From: Allomyces macrogynus ATCC 38327
Lineage: Eukaryota > Blastocladiomycota > Blastocladiomycetes > Blastocladiales > Blastocladiaceae
Assembly (NCBI GenBank): GCA_000151295.1
Contig: GG745379.1
Span: 87,314-151,313, forward strand
DNA: 64,000 bases
Direction of reading: 5' to 3'
The notes below the pieces were generated by a model. That model was not told the DNA's origin, did no database searches, and saw nothing but the letters and a program-made list of their open reading frames with translations. Both the position numbers and the translations under genes were made by a program. This document shows positions 31,753 through 42,197 of the stretch, piece by piece (within the stretch, counting starts at the first letter, position 1; each line of letters begins with the position of its first letter).

Positions 31753-33029
31753 GATGACGGTCGAGTGGATTGAGTGGAGAGAAGGGATGCAGGAAGAGTG
31801 CGAAGAGTCGCGCGTCGGCTGGGGAGGACGCGCAGGGGGACAGGTTGAAGGCGGCGGCACGGTGTGCGGATGGTGTCGGTTGCCGTCGCAGAATCAAGAT
31901 ACGCGGGCCCGGGAAGTGATGCAGAGTGGGTGCTGGGCGGCGCAGAGAGGAATGCGAGGAGTGGCGGGCCGGGGAGCGTGCGCGAATGCGGCCAGAGAGC
32001 AGCGGGTCCGGTATTTAATGCGACGGCTGGCCGCTTGCTGATTGACGGAGACTTGGAGCAACGTGGACCGCGTTGACAGCGCTGCGTGCGCCTAATTGGC
32101 TGCCGTGGGCCAAAATGTTGACCAGCTTGCGTGATCACGCCAGAACAACACTCATTGTTGCAACCTCAGCAAGCAGAGCGCGCCAACGGCGCCGCCGGCC
32201 CGCCGGCTCGCTGCGCATGTCTTCAGCAGCTCCTCGATGTGCATTCAGACCAGGGACATGAACTCGGCAACGTGTTCTGCTGCTCCCTTGGACAGACATC
32301 AGGACATCGATGCGCTAGCGTGCGAGGCAGGCCAATGTGGGTGCGAGACGCGTCTTGATAAATGATCCGACCGAAGCAAGCACATCCTATGCCTGCAGGA
32401 GTTGAATTCTTGCTGGCTTCAGCTCGCAGTCATCAGTCACATTTTCACAAGCCAGCATCCAATGAACGGCGACAATACCAGCGCCACTCCTTGAACTCGT
32501 TGGGCTGGGCAACCGATAACACACATTGATCCAGTCAGCTCACTTTCCTGACCAAGTCGCGGCTGACACCTTGGTTAAGCATCACATCCTGACCGAGATG
32601 GGTGAGCGCAAACTTTTATGGTCTCACAATCATTCTCTCGTCCATCTTCAGCAAATTTTTCTGCAGCGCGACTCTCTGCCCCACTGACAATAGGGTTGTT
32701 GGGTGTGCCGTTGACAGCTGCTTCTCAAACTGGTCGGTCAGCAGGATGTCCAAGTCTCAGTTTATTGTGTGGGAACTCAAACAGCCGGTCGAAAAAAGAC
32801 GGCACGTGACAGCGTTGGGAGAGCTGTGTCCTGCACTTGCTCAGCGTCGCCTTCCTGTAAGATATGAGAAAGGAACAGCTAGACTCCAGAAGGGGAGCCC
32901 CAAGTCAAGTCTGCCTCATCTCCACACTTCTTCAGTTTCGCAAAGCGAAGTGGACGGCTCTCCTGACGTCCATTCTCCTCGCTTTCTTTCCTCAACCAAC
33001 ACCGCTCTCAACATTCAGTGCCGCACGAC
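31753..33029. other. Long intergenic region upstream of the ABC transporter
   Basis: About 1.3 kb. An AT-rich GTATTTAATG sits at about 32010-32019, a possible TATA-like element for the minus-strand transporter. The rest (32100-33000) has low GC relative to genes and only short frames. No gene supported. Confidence 0.4.
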
Positions 33030-34810
33030 ATGTCGCTAGCCGACCTGCCCGACGTTGTTCTCGCGACCCTTTTCCCGTTCCTTGATGCAACGACCACTGC
33101 ATGAAAGTAACAGACTTGTCAAACGCTCCACCGATTCCCTGCTCCTGCTCAGGTCGTGGACCAGCTCAACGTCGCTGTTGCACTTGCCCATTGGACCACA
33201 GGTCTGGACGATTCTGCGCCGACCGAATTTTCCTCCACAGCACTCATCTCTCGCACGAAACGGTCTCTCCAGCTCTGTTCTCTACATGGCCATCGCTGCT
33301 GCAAACCTTGAAGCAGTCGCTCGCATGTTACCCCGCCACGTGCACAGTGTCACGAGCGAGCCGGGATACGACCAAAATTGGTTTGAATTGCTCTTTCTGT
33401 CATTTTTGGTCCTGTTAGCCATGACCGCGATTGCATTGTGAAACTTCTCCTTCCTCACTTTCCCACTGATCCACTCGGCTGGGAACTTGCTATTTTATCG
33501 CCGAGCTTAGCGCAGGGACTGATTGGAATCTTTTATGCGGACAAGAACTGTGCACTGGATGCATGTCGTATGATAGATTTGCAAGCACGTCAGACCGCAT
33601 TGGGGCCCACTGGAACTTCGATGGCGACCGTGATGAAGCCACCATTGAACGCACTTATCCTCGACTCTCTCCCAAAACATTGAGCCGTTGGTTATCAACC
33701 TGAAGACGCGCGTGGGACAAAGAGTACGGGCTCGAGCACCTTCACGTCTGTTTTTTTGTCCCTTGTGTATCTGCTCGTCGAGCTGGGATTGACAGATTCG
33801 CTGCGCGCTTGGCTGCATCATTGTCCACCGTGTCTTGCTCCGATTGAAACCGTTGTGATGGAGCGGCACTGGGGCCGTTGGACTGTTCAAGGGCTGATTT
33901 CATTTTGGCGACCACCACCTGGTCTCGAAGTTTGGGAGCTTCTTACACTGCATCTCATAGTCTCCCCGATTTTGTTCAACAGTCCCTGACATGCTTGCTT
34001 GCTGCAGTTCGTGATGCTGGTGCGCTCCTTGGGCCGCTTCGTGTCCACAGAACTTGGCTCCCGACAATTGACAAGAAATACTTGCCGTTTGTTGCCTCCG
34101 CGTATGGTCATATTGAGTGCGCACAACTTCTTCTCGTCACATTCATTGATTTGTCGTCGTTTCGCCAGTGGCATGATGCATGGACCACAGCGCTGATTCT
34201 GCCTGACGTGAGAGTGGCCCAGTTTCTCATTGAACGTCGAGACTTGGCCCATTTTCCGGTTTCGATGGAAACCTCGCACAGACATGTCCACTCCAGCCGT
34301 CAGAGTGTCGGCTCCTTGGCGATGATGGCCTGGCTCCTGGCTTGCGTTGATGAGCTTGGTCTAGCACTCATTGATCCCGTGAAATTGTTGCCCCAAGCTC
34401 TGTTCCTGATGTCTGCCACTGCCGAAAGAAATGACGATATCGGTCGCATTCTCTCCTCGGTTGTGAAGCTGATGGGGCAAGCTCAACCGTTGCGGGAATA
34501 TCGCGGCCAAGACCAGATCACCCACAGTTATTTGATGGAGCGGACGTTCTTTGCTGTGCGTGACGACCCTCACTTGGCCGTCACCACCGTTCAAGCTATC
34601 CTTGGCCAAGGCAGTATAGACCCGGCGTTTGCTAGCAATGCCCTCCTTCGCTGGGCGCGCGCTTTTGGATTTGTGCATGTTGTTGAAGCGCTCTTTCGTA
34701 TTCCCAGAATCGCGTCTGTGGATTGTGCCATGAAACAATCAAGAAGAACAGGCCGCTTGCCCTGCGATTGCATGTTTCAACCCGATTTTGTTGTGCAATC
34801 TCCGCCGTAA
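33030..34810 (+). CDS. F-box / ankyrin-like protein (multi-exon, exact structure uncertain, possibly decayed)
   Basis: Begins with an F-box, MSLADLPDVVLATLFPFLDA, the same opening as the F-box proteins at 42198 and 46319. Coding-like blocks follow: VVDQLNVAVALAHWTTGLDD (about 33157-33216), an ankyrin-like VLYMAIAAANLEAVARML (about 33280), HDRDCIVKLLLPHFP (33420-) joined by a possible 38-nt intron (33381-33418), SLVYLLVELGLTDSLRAWL (about 33756), and a long final exon from about 33880 to 34810 with an ankyrin-type YLPFVASAYGHIECAQLLL. Ankyrin pairing suggests substrate binding for an SCF ligase. The first block runs into an in-frame TGA (33102-33104) just before the best donor (gtaaca). Either an unusual splice rescues it or the gene is broken. 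Confidence 0.5.
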
Positions 34811-35023
34811 ATGAATGGAAACTGGTTGAGAATCAGCTTTGTGTTGCGAGTCAGAGAGCACCTTTGTGAATGCAGCACAACTCGCAGTGAGCGGATGGGT
34901 TGTTAGCTGGGAGGGCCCTTTCTCTACGGAAGTACCGCATGATCGATTCCAGAGCTGCTTTCTCTCCCCGCGAATACACTCTCAGCATCTGCACAACTTA
35001 CCCACAAGCGTTGCCGCGCCGTC

Positions 35024-36063
35024 ATGTCCAACATCTCGTTTTCTCAGGCGCCGCGCGCCGCGCACCACCAGCATGCGCTCCCTGCCCGTCACCAACTCTC
35101 GCGTATGGTCCAACGTGGCGTGATGCCAATCTCAGCAATTTGATCGGCAAGGTACTGAACAAGTCATTCCCCCCCCCCCCCCCTCTGCTCCCCTCCTCTC
35201 TCTCGTGGAACCGAAACAGAAGATACGTTCCAACAAGAAGCATACCCACGTCTGGGTCGTCCAGTTTCCCAATGTGATCGGTCGACGCCCTGGATGGTCG
35301 AGCGACGTGCCGCTCGTGTTCAAGATGCTCGACAACGACCAGACCCTCACGCAGTTAGTTCCTCGTCGGCACTGTTCTCCCCACTCTCTACGATCCTCCC
35401 GCCATCACCGCTGGCACGCGCGCGGCGAAACTGACGCTGTCGGCGGCACTGCATTTCGACAACCCGGCCACCATGATGATTGAGCTGCCGTGGACCCATC
35501 TTCTTGGCGATAATTTCGCTGAGCACGCGGGCAATGGGACCTTGGACTTGGAGTATGCTCTCTACTTGCTTGGCCCAATTTCTTGTTCGAACACCCTGTT
35601 GACGTGCGATCGTGCCAACCTCTGCATTAACGTCAAGGTCCAGCGTGAGTTCCGCATGGACGTGGTTCGCGGCTCGCGGCTCGCGGCGAGAGCCTTCGAG
35701 CTCACGAGTTCAAGGCGCTCGACTCCATGGCGCTCAACTCGACGATTGGTGTCGTCACTGCGCCCGAGACGTCCGAGATGTCGCCCACCGAGTCAACGCC
35801 TCGACGGAGGCGGTCGTCGGCTACCACGCTGACGTGTAAATGTCGAGTGGGACCGTGCGGACCAGTGTGCAGTGGCGGTGAAAGTGGACGTGGATTTCGA
35901 GTTGAGCAATATACCGCCGCTGTTTCGTTTTGGTGTCGCCCAGATGCATCTCGGCTTTAATGGCTCCTGGTGGAGGAAGGGAATCACCGCCACAACCAAG
36001 CACTGTCAACCACCGTCCTCCACTCATTTCTATTGGTCAAGTCTCCCAAACACTCCCGTCGAC
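35024..36063 (+). CDS. Unrecognised multi-exon protein
   Basis: Not recognised. Coding-like blocks on one strand, joined by plausible introns: DANLSNLIGK ending at a gtactg donor (about 35156); acceptor at about 35217 then KIRSNKKHTHVWVVQFPNVI and DVPLVFKMLDNDQT; TLYDPPAITAGTRAAKLTLS, PATMMIELPWTHLLGDNF, LEYALYLLGPI (about 35390-35630); and VEWDRADQCAVAVKVDVDF followed by GFNGSWWRKGI (about 35847-35985). Alternating hydrophobic patterns suggest beta-sheet domains. The intron at about 35156-35216 contains a C15 run. Start, stop and exon borders are approximate. A short motif (W...QC.V...VD..F.L) recurs in the unrecognised locus at 47337-47818. Confidence 0.4.
35169..35183. repeat. C15 homopolymer
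   Basis: Fifteen consecutive C inside a probable intron of the unrecognised gene, forming an extreme polypyrimidine tract ahead of the acceptor. Confidence 0.9.
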
Positions 36064-36121
36064 GGACACCACGCTCCTGATCCCGCGCCATCCACCATAC
36101 CCCACCCCACCCGACGGCACC

Positions 36122-38306
36122 TCACCCACGCGGGACCCCCACCGACAATTCGCCCGCACTCGCCAATGCCGCCACCGTGACCGCTGGCGCGACATACGTC
36201 TTGCGCGTCGTCGCCATCCACGATCCGGCCCCCGTCCCGTCATCGACCCCCGCCTGCCCGAGCGCCAACCGGTCCACAGCATCCGCAAGCATCAAATGGT
36301 CCGCGTTCCCGACGACTGCCGGCACCGGCGCCACCCGCACCGCAACGGGAGCAACGTATGCAGCACGTGCGACCGATACCCCGTCGAGTTTCGGCACTTG
36401 ACCGACCGAATCGGCACCCCACCCGACCGTATTGTGCAGCGACGTTGCGTACGACCGATCCGGGACGACCGGTAAACGCTGCAGACCGAGCGCGTCGGAC
36501 CGCACGCGCAACGACGACCCGCCAGTGCTGGGCGCGAGTAAATGCACGGCGCGCTGCGCGGCCGCGCCATGGTGTTCCATGGCCGTTGTCGACATGGCCT
36601 TCACGCTCGACACGCCCTCAGGCGGATCATGCCGGACATCGAAGTGGGCACCGGCCTGGGCCTGCACCTGCGCGCGTGCCGCGCGCCGTAAGGCGCGGAA
36701 TTCGGGCGCGATCTGCGTCGCATCCGGTGGGGCCGCATACGCGCGCGCCGTTTCAGGTCCCGCCGAGTCCGCGGTATCGTCAGCATCGGCCGGGTCGAGC
36801 ACGTGAGACTTGTCGGTGCGGAACGCGCGTGGCGGGGCAGGCGCGCGGTGGCCGTGGTAATAGTCGGCGGCCGTGACAGACGTTTGCCGCGCGCCGGGAA
36901 GTTCCGCGGCGCCGTTTTCGGTCGGCAGGCCCTGGAAGACGAACGAGGTCGTGATGGATTGGTGGATCGGTTGGTGCCGCGCGACGGGCGGCCGCTGGAA
37001 GGTGGCTTGCGCGGTCGTCGCCATGGGTGTCGTGGTGGTGGGCGCGTCTTCTTGCAGTAGCACACAGGGTGGGGCATTGACTTTGCGCGCGGGACGCGTC
37101 GCGCCGGTGTGACGCTGGAAGGTCGACTTGTAGAGCGACTGGAACGAGTCCGGCGACACATCCGAGACGGCGAGCTGAAGAGGAACGCGAGGTTAGGAAT
37201 CGGCGCGCGATACGGATTTGGTGGGTACGAACCGAGAGATGTGTCGCTTCCAAGTCCTTCTTGAACGTCAGGTCGGGCTGCTCGATGTGGATCGGCGACT
37301 TGAAATCTAGAGTTCCCACGTTAGGTCCACCAATCGGTGACTCGGAAGAAAATGTGAGCGAACGCACCATGCTGATTCGTGCTCTTGCCATCGGCTACCT
37401 CCCCATCCGGTCGATCCAGCACATTACTCGACTTCTTATCCAAACTCGCAACCGCCTCGGCATCCCGGCGCGCCAGTCGTGCGACCGACGGATCCAGCGG
37501 CACAAGCGTGCGCTGCGTGACGCTCTTCCAATCTTCAGCCGTCGCCACCGTCGCGTCAAACGTGATGTTATCGCCACGCAGCCGCAGCCGCTCCTCGGCG
37601 GCCGACCGACCGCGCCGCCCCGCGCCGGGCCCCCACGGCACGTACGACGTGCCATACAACGACGTGCGCGGCACGGCGAGCGCCGACTCGTCGCGGAAGA
37701 CGGGCGGGTACTTGTTTTCGTGCGAGATGCCCTTGCGTGCAGCGCTCGGGTCCTGCCAGGGATGTGGCACGTAGTCGCGGTCGGCGACGGTCAAGTAGGG
37801 GTGCGCGGCGTCGTCGGTGCTGCAGAGCGGCGCATCACGGCCGACGTTGAAGTGCACTTGGCTGTCAAATGAGCGGACTGTAGGGTTGGGGTGAGCGGGG
37901 TAGGGAAGTGATTCAATCAGTGGACCGTCGCGCGTCGCGGATCGCACGCAAAAAACGGCACCTTGACTGGCGAGCCCACGCGTTTCGCGCACCTGGCGCG
38001 GATTGTGCGCGAGAAACGTGTCCTTGGTCGTCGAGGACCATGGGCTCAGCGGCGCACCGGGTGGCCGCAAGTTGCAGTAAAAGTCCTTTTGCATGGCATC
38101 TTGCGGGAAGCGGAATTCTATGCGACAGAGGGCGTGACACGTTCAGTCATGTTGGCGCGGCGGGATAAACAGGCGTGGAAGCACATACTGAGCGGGTTGT
38201 TGTCACGGTTCGGGCCATAGAGTGACGGCGCCTGGTTGGTAGGGGTTAGGCTGGTTCCTCCATGTCCCGGCGCCGCTGTGGGCTGCGCATCCGGTGTGCC
38301 GGCCAT
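36122..38306 (-). CDS. Unrecognised protein, possibly axonemal/microtubule-associated
   Basis: Five exons: 38306-38189, 38117-37962, 37877-37368, 37306-37233 and 37174-36122 (637 codons); all introns are GT-AG, 58-84 nt, and keep the frame. The protein is soluble, without membrane segments or coiled coils, rich in Pro, Thr, Arg and aromatic residues, with scattered short motifs such as NNPLKFRFPQDAMQKDFYC, SFDSQVHFNVGRDAPL, SLYGTSYVPWG, SFQSLYKSTFQRHTGA and RSYATSLHNTVGWG. Such loosely repeated S/T-x-Y/F segments are typical of microtubule inner proteins and SAXO-type axonemal proteins, but I cannot align it to one family. The start at 38306 (ACCACC-ATG-GCC) is preferred over an in-frame ATG at 38330. 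Divergent from the TPR/MBL gene, 376 bp apart. Confidence 0.7.
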
Positions 38307-38682
38307 GGTGGTGCTGTCGCTGGAGATCATAGCGACGGCCGCGAAGCCTTGGCCGGTGGCCGGATATAATTGGCGAATGGTTCAAGAGTAAAGTGCGGCA
38401 AGTGGCAAGCGCCGTTGAATGAGTGCAGAGGGTGGGTCGCGCCGAGTTGAGTTGTGATCAACTTTCATTTGGGGATAAATTAACCATCGATCACGTAGCG
38501 AAAGACCTGACAGCGGTCCACGTCGTAGTGCGGGGGAGGAGCTGCAGGTGCCTGGGCAGTGTTGCATCTGCCAGGCAGAGGGTGCTTGAACCAACAGGCT
38601 CGCCACCGTGCCGCAAACGCACCGTTGACGTTGTCGTTTCTTTGTTGCCAAGTCGCCGGCGCCGTCGTCGGCCCCTTGCACG
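38307..38682. promoter_or_regulatory. Divergent promoter region
   Basis: 376 bp between head-to-head start codons. AT-rich TATAATTGG (about 38364) and GGGGATAAATTAACC (about 38470) stand out against GC-rich surroundings as candidate core-promoter sequence. Confidence 0.35.
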
Positions 38683-38760
38683 ATGCCGACCCACGGCGAG
38701 CCGCCCATGCAACCCCTCTCCGCACTGCCCGCAAAGCCTGCATTGTCCCCGGAAACCCTG

Positions 38761-38799
<39 letters not shown>

Positions 38800-41727
38800 C
38801 CCGCTGCCACGCCGTCCGCCATGTTAGCGACCAGTCAGCCATCCCTGTCCACGCTGGACGACGCTCCGACCTCGCCGCGCCCAGCAACGGCCTCCCTCCT
38901 TGACCACGACGCGCTAAGAATGCCTGACGACACGCCCCCACCAACGTCGCCGCGACCCGCGTCGTCCAAGCTCGCCTTCGTCATGGACGCGGCTATGGAG
39001 GAGCCGCACGACCAGGTCCCGACAGCCCCGCCAACCCCGCGACCTGCCTCGCCACCAGCTCCCGACGAACCCGTGTCCCTGGACACTTCTGCGGTTGCTG
39101 CAAACAGGGACCACGACAGCGTGGCCCCGTACGACGCTGACGCGGCCACGACCCGCGAGCACGATCCGAACTCCGTTGCTGATCCTGCACAGCCGCTTCC
39201 AGCCGCCTCGACGTCGTCGGAATCGACGCGCACCGAATCCGTCGACTTGTCCATGCCCGTACCGCCGCTGCACGTACAAGACTCGCCCGCCCGCGAGCAG
39301 ACTAGACCCACGACCCCGACCACCTACACTCAACAAGACTCGACTGATCCTTCCTCGCCCAACGATACAACCCGTTCCGCCTCTCCTTCCGAAGTCCCGT
39401 CCCCTCCCTCGCCCGCCGACCCGCACGGCATGTACATCCCCGCCAAGAGCCCAACGGGAACCCACGTCCACCACGCCAAGCGACTGCGCACGCGCACGCG
39501 GTCGCGCCGCACGATTGACGAGTCGGCGCTCTCGCCAACGGGTCTGATCACGCCCGCAGCCGCAGCCGAAATTGGCATTCGGTCCGGTGCGTCGAGCACG
39601 ACCCCGACCAACCCGCTCGCGCTCGCAACGGTCGCGATTGCCGCACTCAACGCGACGGTCACGCCTGCCATGGCGTCACCAGTGCTCATGTCGAGCCCGA
39701 GCTGGAAATCGCCAGTTCTCCCGCCCACGGCCATTGCGCCGTCGTCGAGCTCGATTGACGACCGCATGACCGTCGTCACGTCGAATGATGATTTGGTTGG
39801 ACCGCGCGCGTCGAGCGACCAGCTGGCAGGACTCATGAGCAACGATTCGCTCGCGCAGTGCGACCCGCTCCCGACCACCCCGGCGACCCCGGCACCGAGT
39901 GCGGTCCCGCTGGTTGCTTCCACGATCGCACCATCGTCACCCGCGACTCCACCACCGGCACTCGCCTCGCCCGTCGACCCGATGCAAGCCAAGCACATTG
40001 CGACCCTCGCTGAACTGCGCGGCAAGGGTAACAAGGCCTTTCATGCGGGCGACTACAAGGCGGCACTCGCCGTCTACGCGAAGGCTTTGACCTACTTTGA
40101 GCGCACCTACGGCAAGGGCGTGCGGTTGCACGACACCAAGCGGCCATCACGCGCGAGTCTGCGCCGGAAGTCGCCGTCGTCTTTGTCACCGCTCGCGTTT
40201 TGGCGGCGGCGGGAATCGTCGTCGGTCTGGTCTGGTTCGTCGACGCCGAGTGAAGTGGATGCGCGGCGGCGCGTGAACCGGCTCGCCGCGGCTGCCGTCG
40301 AATCGGGCGAGCCGGGTTTGCCGCCGAGCGCGAGTACCTGGTCGGTGAACTCGAACAGTGTTCGTCGGTGGCTCGAGAGTTTATTTGGCAGTGGACCGAG
40401 CAGCGGCGTCTCGAGCCGCGGATCCCTGAGCGGGCCGTCGTCGCGACCGCTCTCACGCAACACGTCTCTATCCTCAGCTTCGCTCCTCTCCTCGACCAAC
40501 ATGCCCGCTCCCGATTTCCCGTTTGCGCCTGACGACGACGCCACGCTCGCGCCCACCACCTCGTGGCCGACGGCCACCGTCCCCTCGGCTTGGCTCGATG
40601 CGGCACCACCCGCGGTCCTGCGGGAACTCGCACACGTCTTTTCGAACCGCAGTGCGGCAGCACTCCGGATCGGCGAGTACCTTGCCGCGCTCGACGACGC
40701 CGACCGCGCCGTCCAACTGCACCCACACTGGGCGAAAGCGCAATTCCGGCGCGCCGATGCGCTTCTCGCCATGGAGCGGTACGGCGCTGCGCGTGCGGCC
40801 CTCGACCGGATGGCGCACCTCGACCCGACCACCTCCCGGACCGCGGGGGTCCAAGCGCGCCGCGACCGCGCGACCTGGGGGATCACCGACGCGCACCGCG
40901 GGACGCGGATCGTGCAATTGGTCTCGGGGCGGGACGTGTGTCGGCCCGGTGGGACCCCGCGATGGGCGGTCGTGCGTACGATCTTGCACGCGTACGCGCG
41001 ACAAATGCAAAATTGCATGTACATGGTCGTGGATTCCGCGACCAAGCAGTGCATTGTCGTCGATCCGGCGTGGGACACGGACGCGATCCTCGCGCACGTG
41101 AAGCGCCGCGGGTGGACGCTTGCGGGGGTGATTGTCGGACACGCGCACGTGGATCATGTTGGGGGTAGGCCGCCGCCGCCGTTCGACAAGTACCGTGTTC
41201 GTGTGCCCGGATTGTGGACGCTGGTCCGCGCGGTCGCACGCGATTCGGGGTACCCGGCGGTTCGACCGTTGCCGATTTACATGCACCCGGACGAGCACGA
41301 GGTGATGGTGTCGGCCGACCGCGGGTTTATGACGGACAAGGCGCTCGATCCGCACCGGGTGGTCGTTCCGACCGAGGAGGGACACGTCGTGCATCTCGGC
41401 ACGCGTACGGAAATTCGGTTCGTGCATACCCCCGGCCACACGCCCGGGTCGCAGTGCGTCCTGGTACATGGCGACCGATTGCTCAGCTCGGATACAGTAT
41501 TCGCAGGTGCGATTGGGCGGTGCGATTTGCCCGGTGGCGATCCGGACCAGATGCGCAATTCGTTGATTCGATTGCGCGCGACGTTGCCGGACCATGTGGC
41601 GATTTGGCCAGGGCACGCGTATGGCGCGACCACGTCGACGGTCGGGCGGGAGAAGCGGCGTGGTGGCGCCCTGGATCCGAGAATGTGGGACCTGGCGCTG
41701 GCGCCGGTCGGGCCCAACGAACAGTAA
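38683..41727 (+). CDS. TPR / metallo-beta-lactamase (glyoxalase II-like) fusion
   Basis: Intronless 1014-residue protein. Residues 1-435 are low-complexity Pro/Ser/Thr/Ala, including 12 Ala from pure GCC codons. TPR1 (about 440-480) is ELRGKGNKAFHAGDYKAALA. A ~165-residue Ser/Arg-rich insert follows, then the remaining TPRs (about 647-725), HVFSNRSAAALRIGEYLAAL and WAKAQFRRADALLAMERY, as in Hsp70/90-binding TPRs. The C-terminal metallo-beta-lactamase domain (about 760-1000) has HAHVDH (His 41140 and 41146, Asp 41152, His 41155), HTPGH (41425-41439), the bridging Asp in SSDTVF (41491) and the last His in WPGHAYG (41614): a complete dinuclear site of the hydroxyacylglutathione-hydrolase / persulfide-dioxygenase type. 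Substrate unknown; a chaperone-tethered hydrolase is possible. Confidence 0.85.
38764..38799 (+). repeat. (GCC)12 trinucleotide repeat coding poly-Ala
   Basis: Twelve perfect GCC codons in the N-terminal disordered region of the TPR/MBL protein; likely length-variable. Confidence 0.9.
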
Positions 41728-42197
41728 AACACAAACAAACGAACGAACGAATGAACGGGACGATGCATGGTCCGCTGTTGGCGGCGGCGCCTGGTATTGG
41801 TAGCGTTTTGGAGCACATAAAAGCCGTTGTGAACGCGTGACATGGGTTTTTTCGTAGCGTGTCCGCCGTGAAGCCGGTCAAATGGATGAGCGCTGAAGAG
41901 AAACGTTGGCGCAGCCACAAGCGAGCCGAGAGCGCGCAGGGAGCAGGCTGCTATCAATAACCAATGGATAGCAGCGCGACCGCACTAAATCGGCACTAAA
42001 TTAATACTTTTCCTGTTCCAGCTGCAGCAGATGGATACGGATGGATACGGATGGATATCCGTTCAAGGTCCCGCTCATGATTCACAACATCACATCTCCA
42101 CATAAACCACCCACAACAACCAAGAAAAGCCAAGATTCCAACGTCCGTCGCTGCATCATCGCTCATACTTCGACAGGCCATCCGCAGCGTCACAACG
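41728..42197. other. Convergent 3' region with short tandem repeat
   Basis: Between the stops of two converging genes. Contains a 10-nt tandem repeat (42031-42057) and no gene. Confidence 0.5.
42031..42057. repeat. 10-nt tandem repeat (ATGGATACGG)
   Basis: Two perfect units and a third partial copy, just downstream of the F-box/LRR gene stop. Confidence 0.85.

Noticed and set aside
35840..35990. VASt/GRAM lipid-transfer domain in the unrecognised gene
   Set aside because: WRKGI and the preceding Cys/Val pattern recall VASt domains, but the remaining blocks do not fit and no GRAM domain is seen.
40474..41616. Minus-strand frame of 380 codons inside the TPR/MBL gene
   Set aside because: His/Arg/Pro-rich shadow of the MBL coding strand, whose metal-binding motifs are all on the plus strand.
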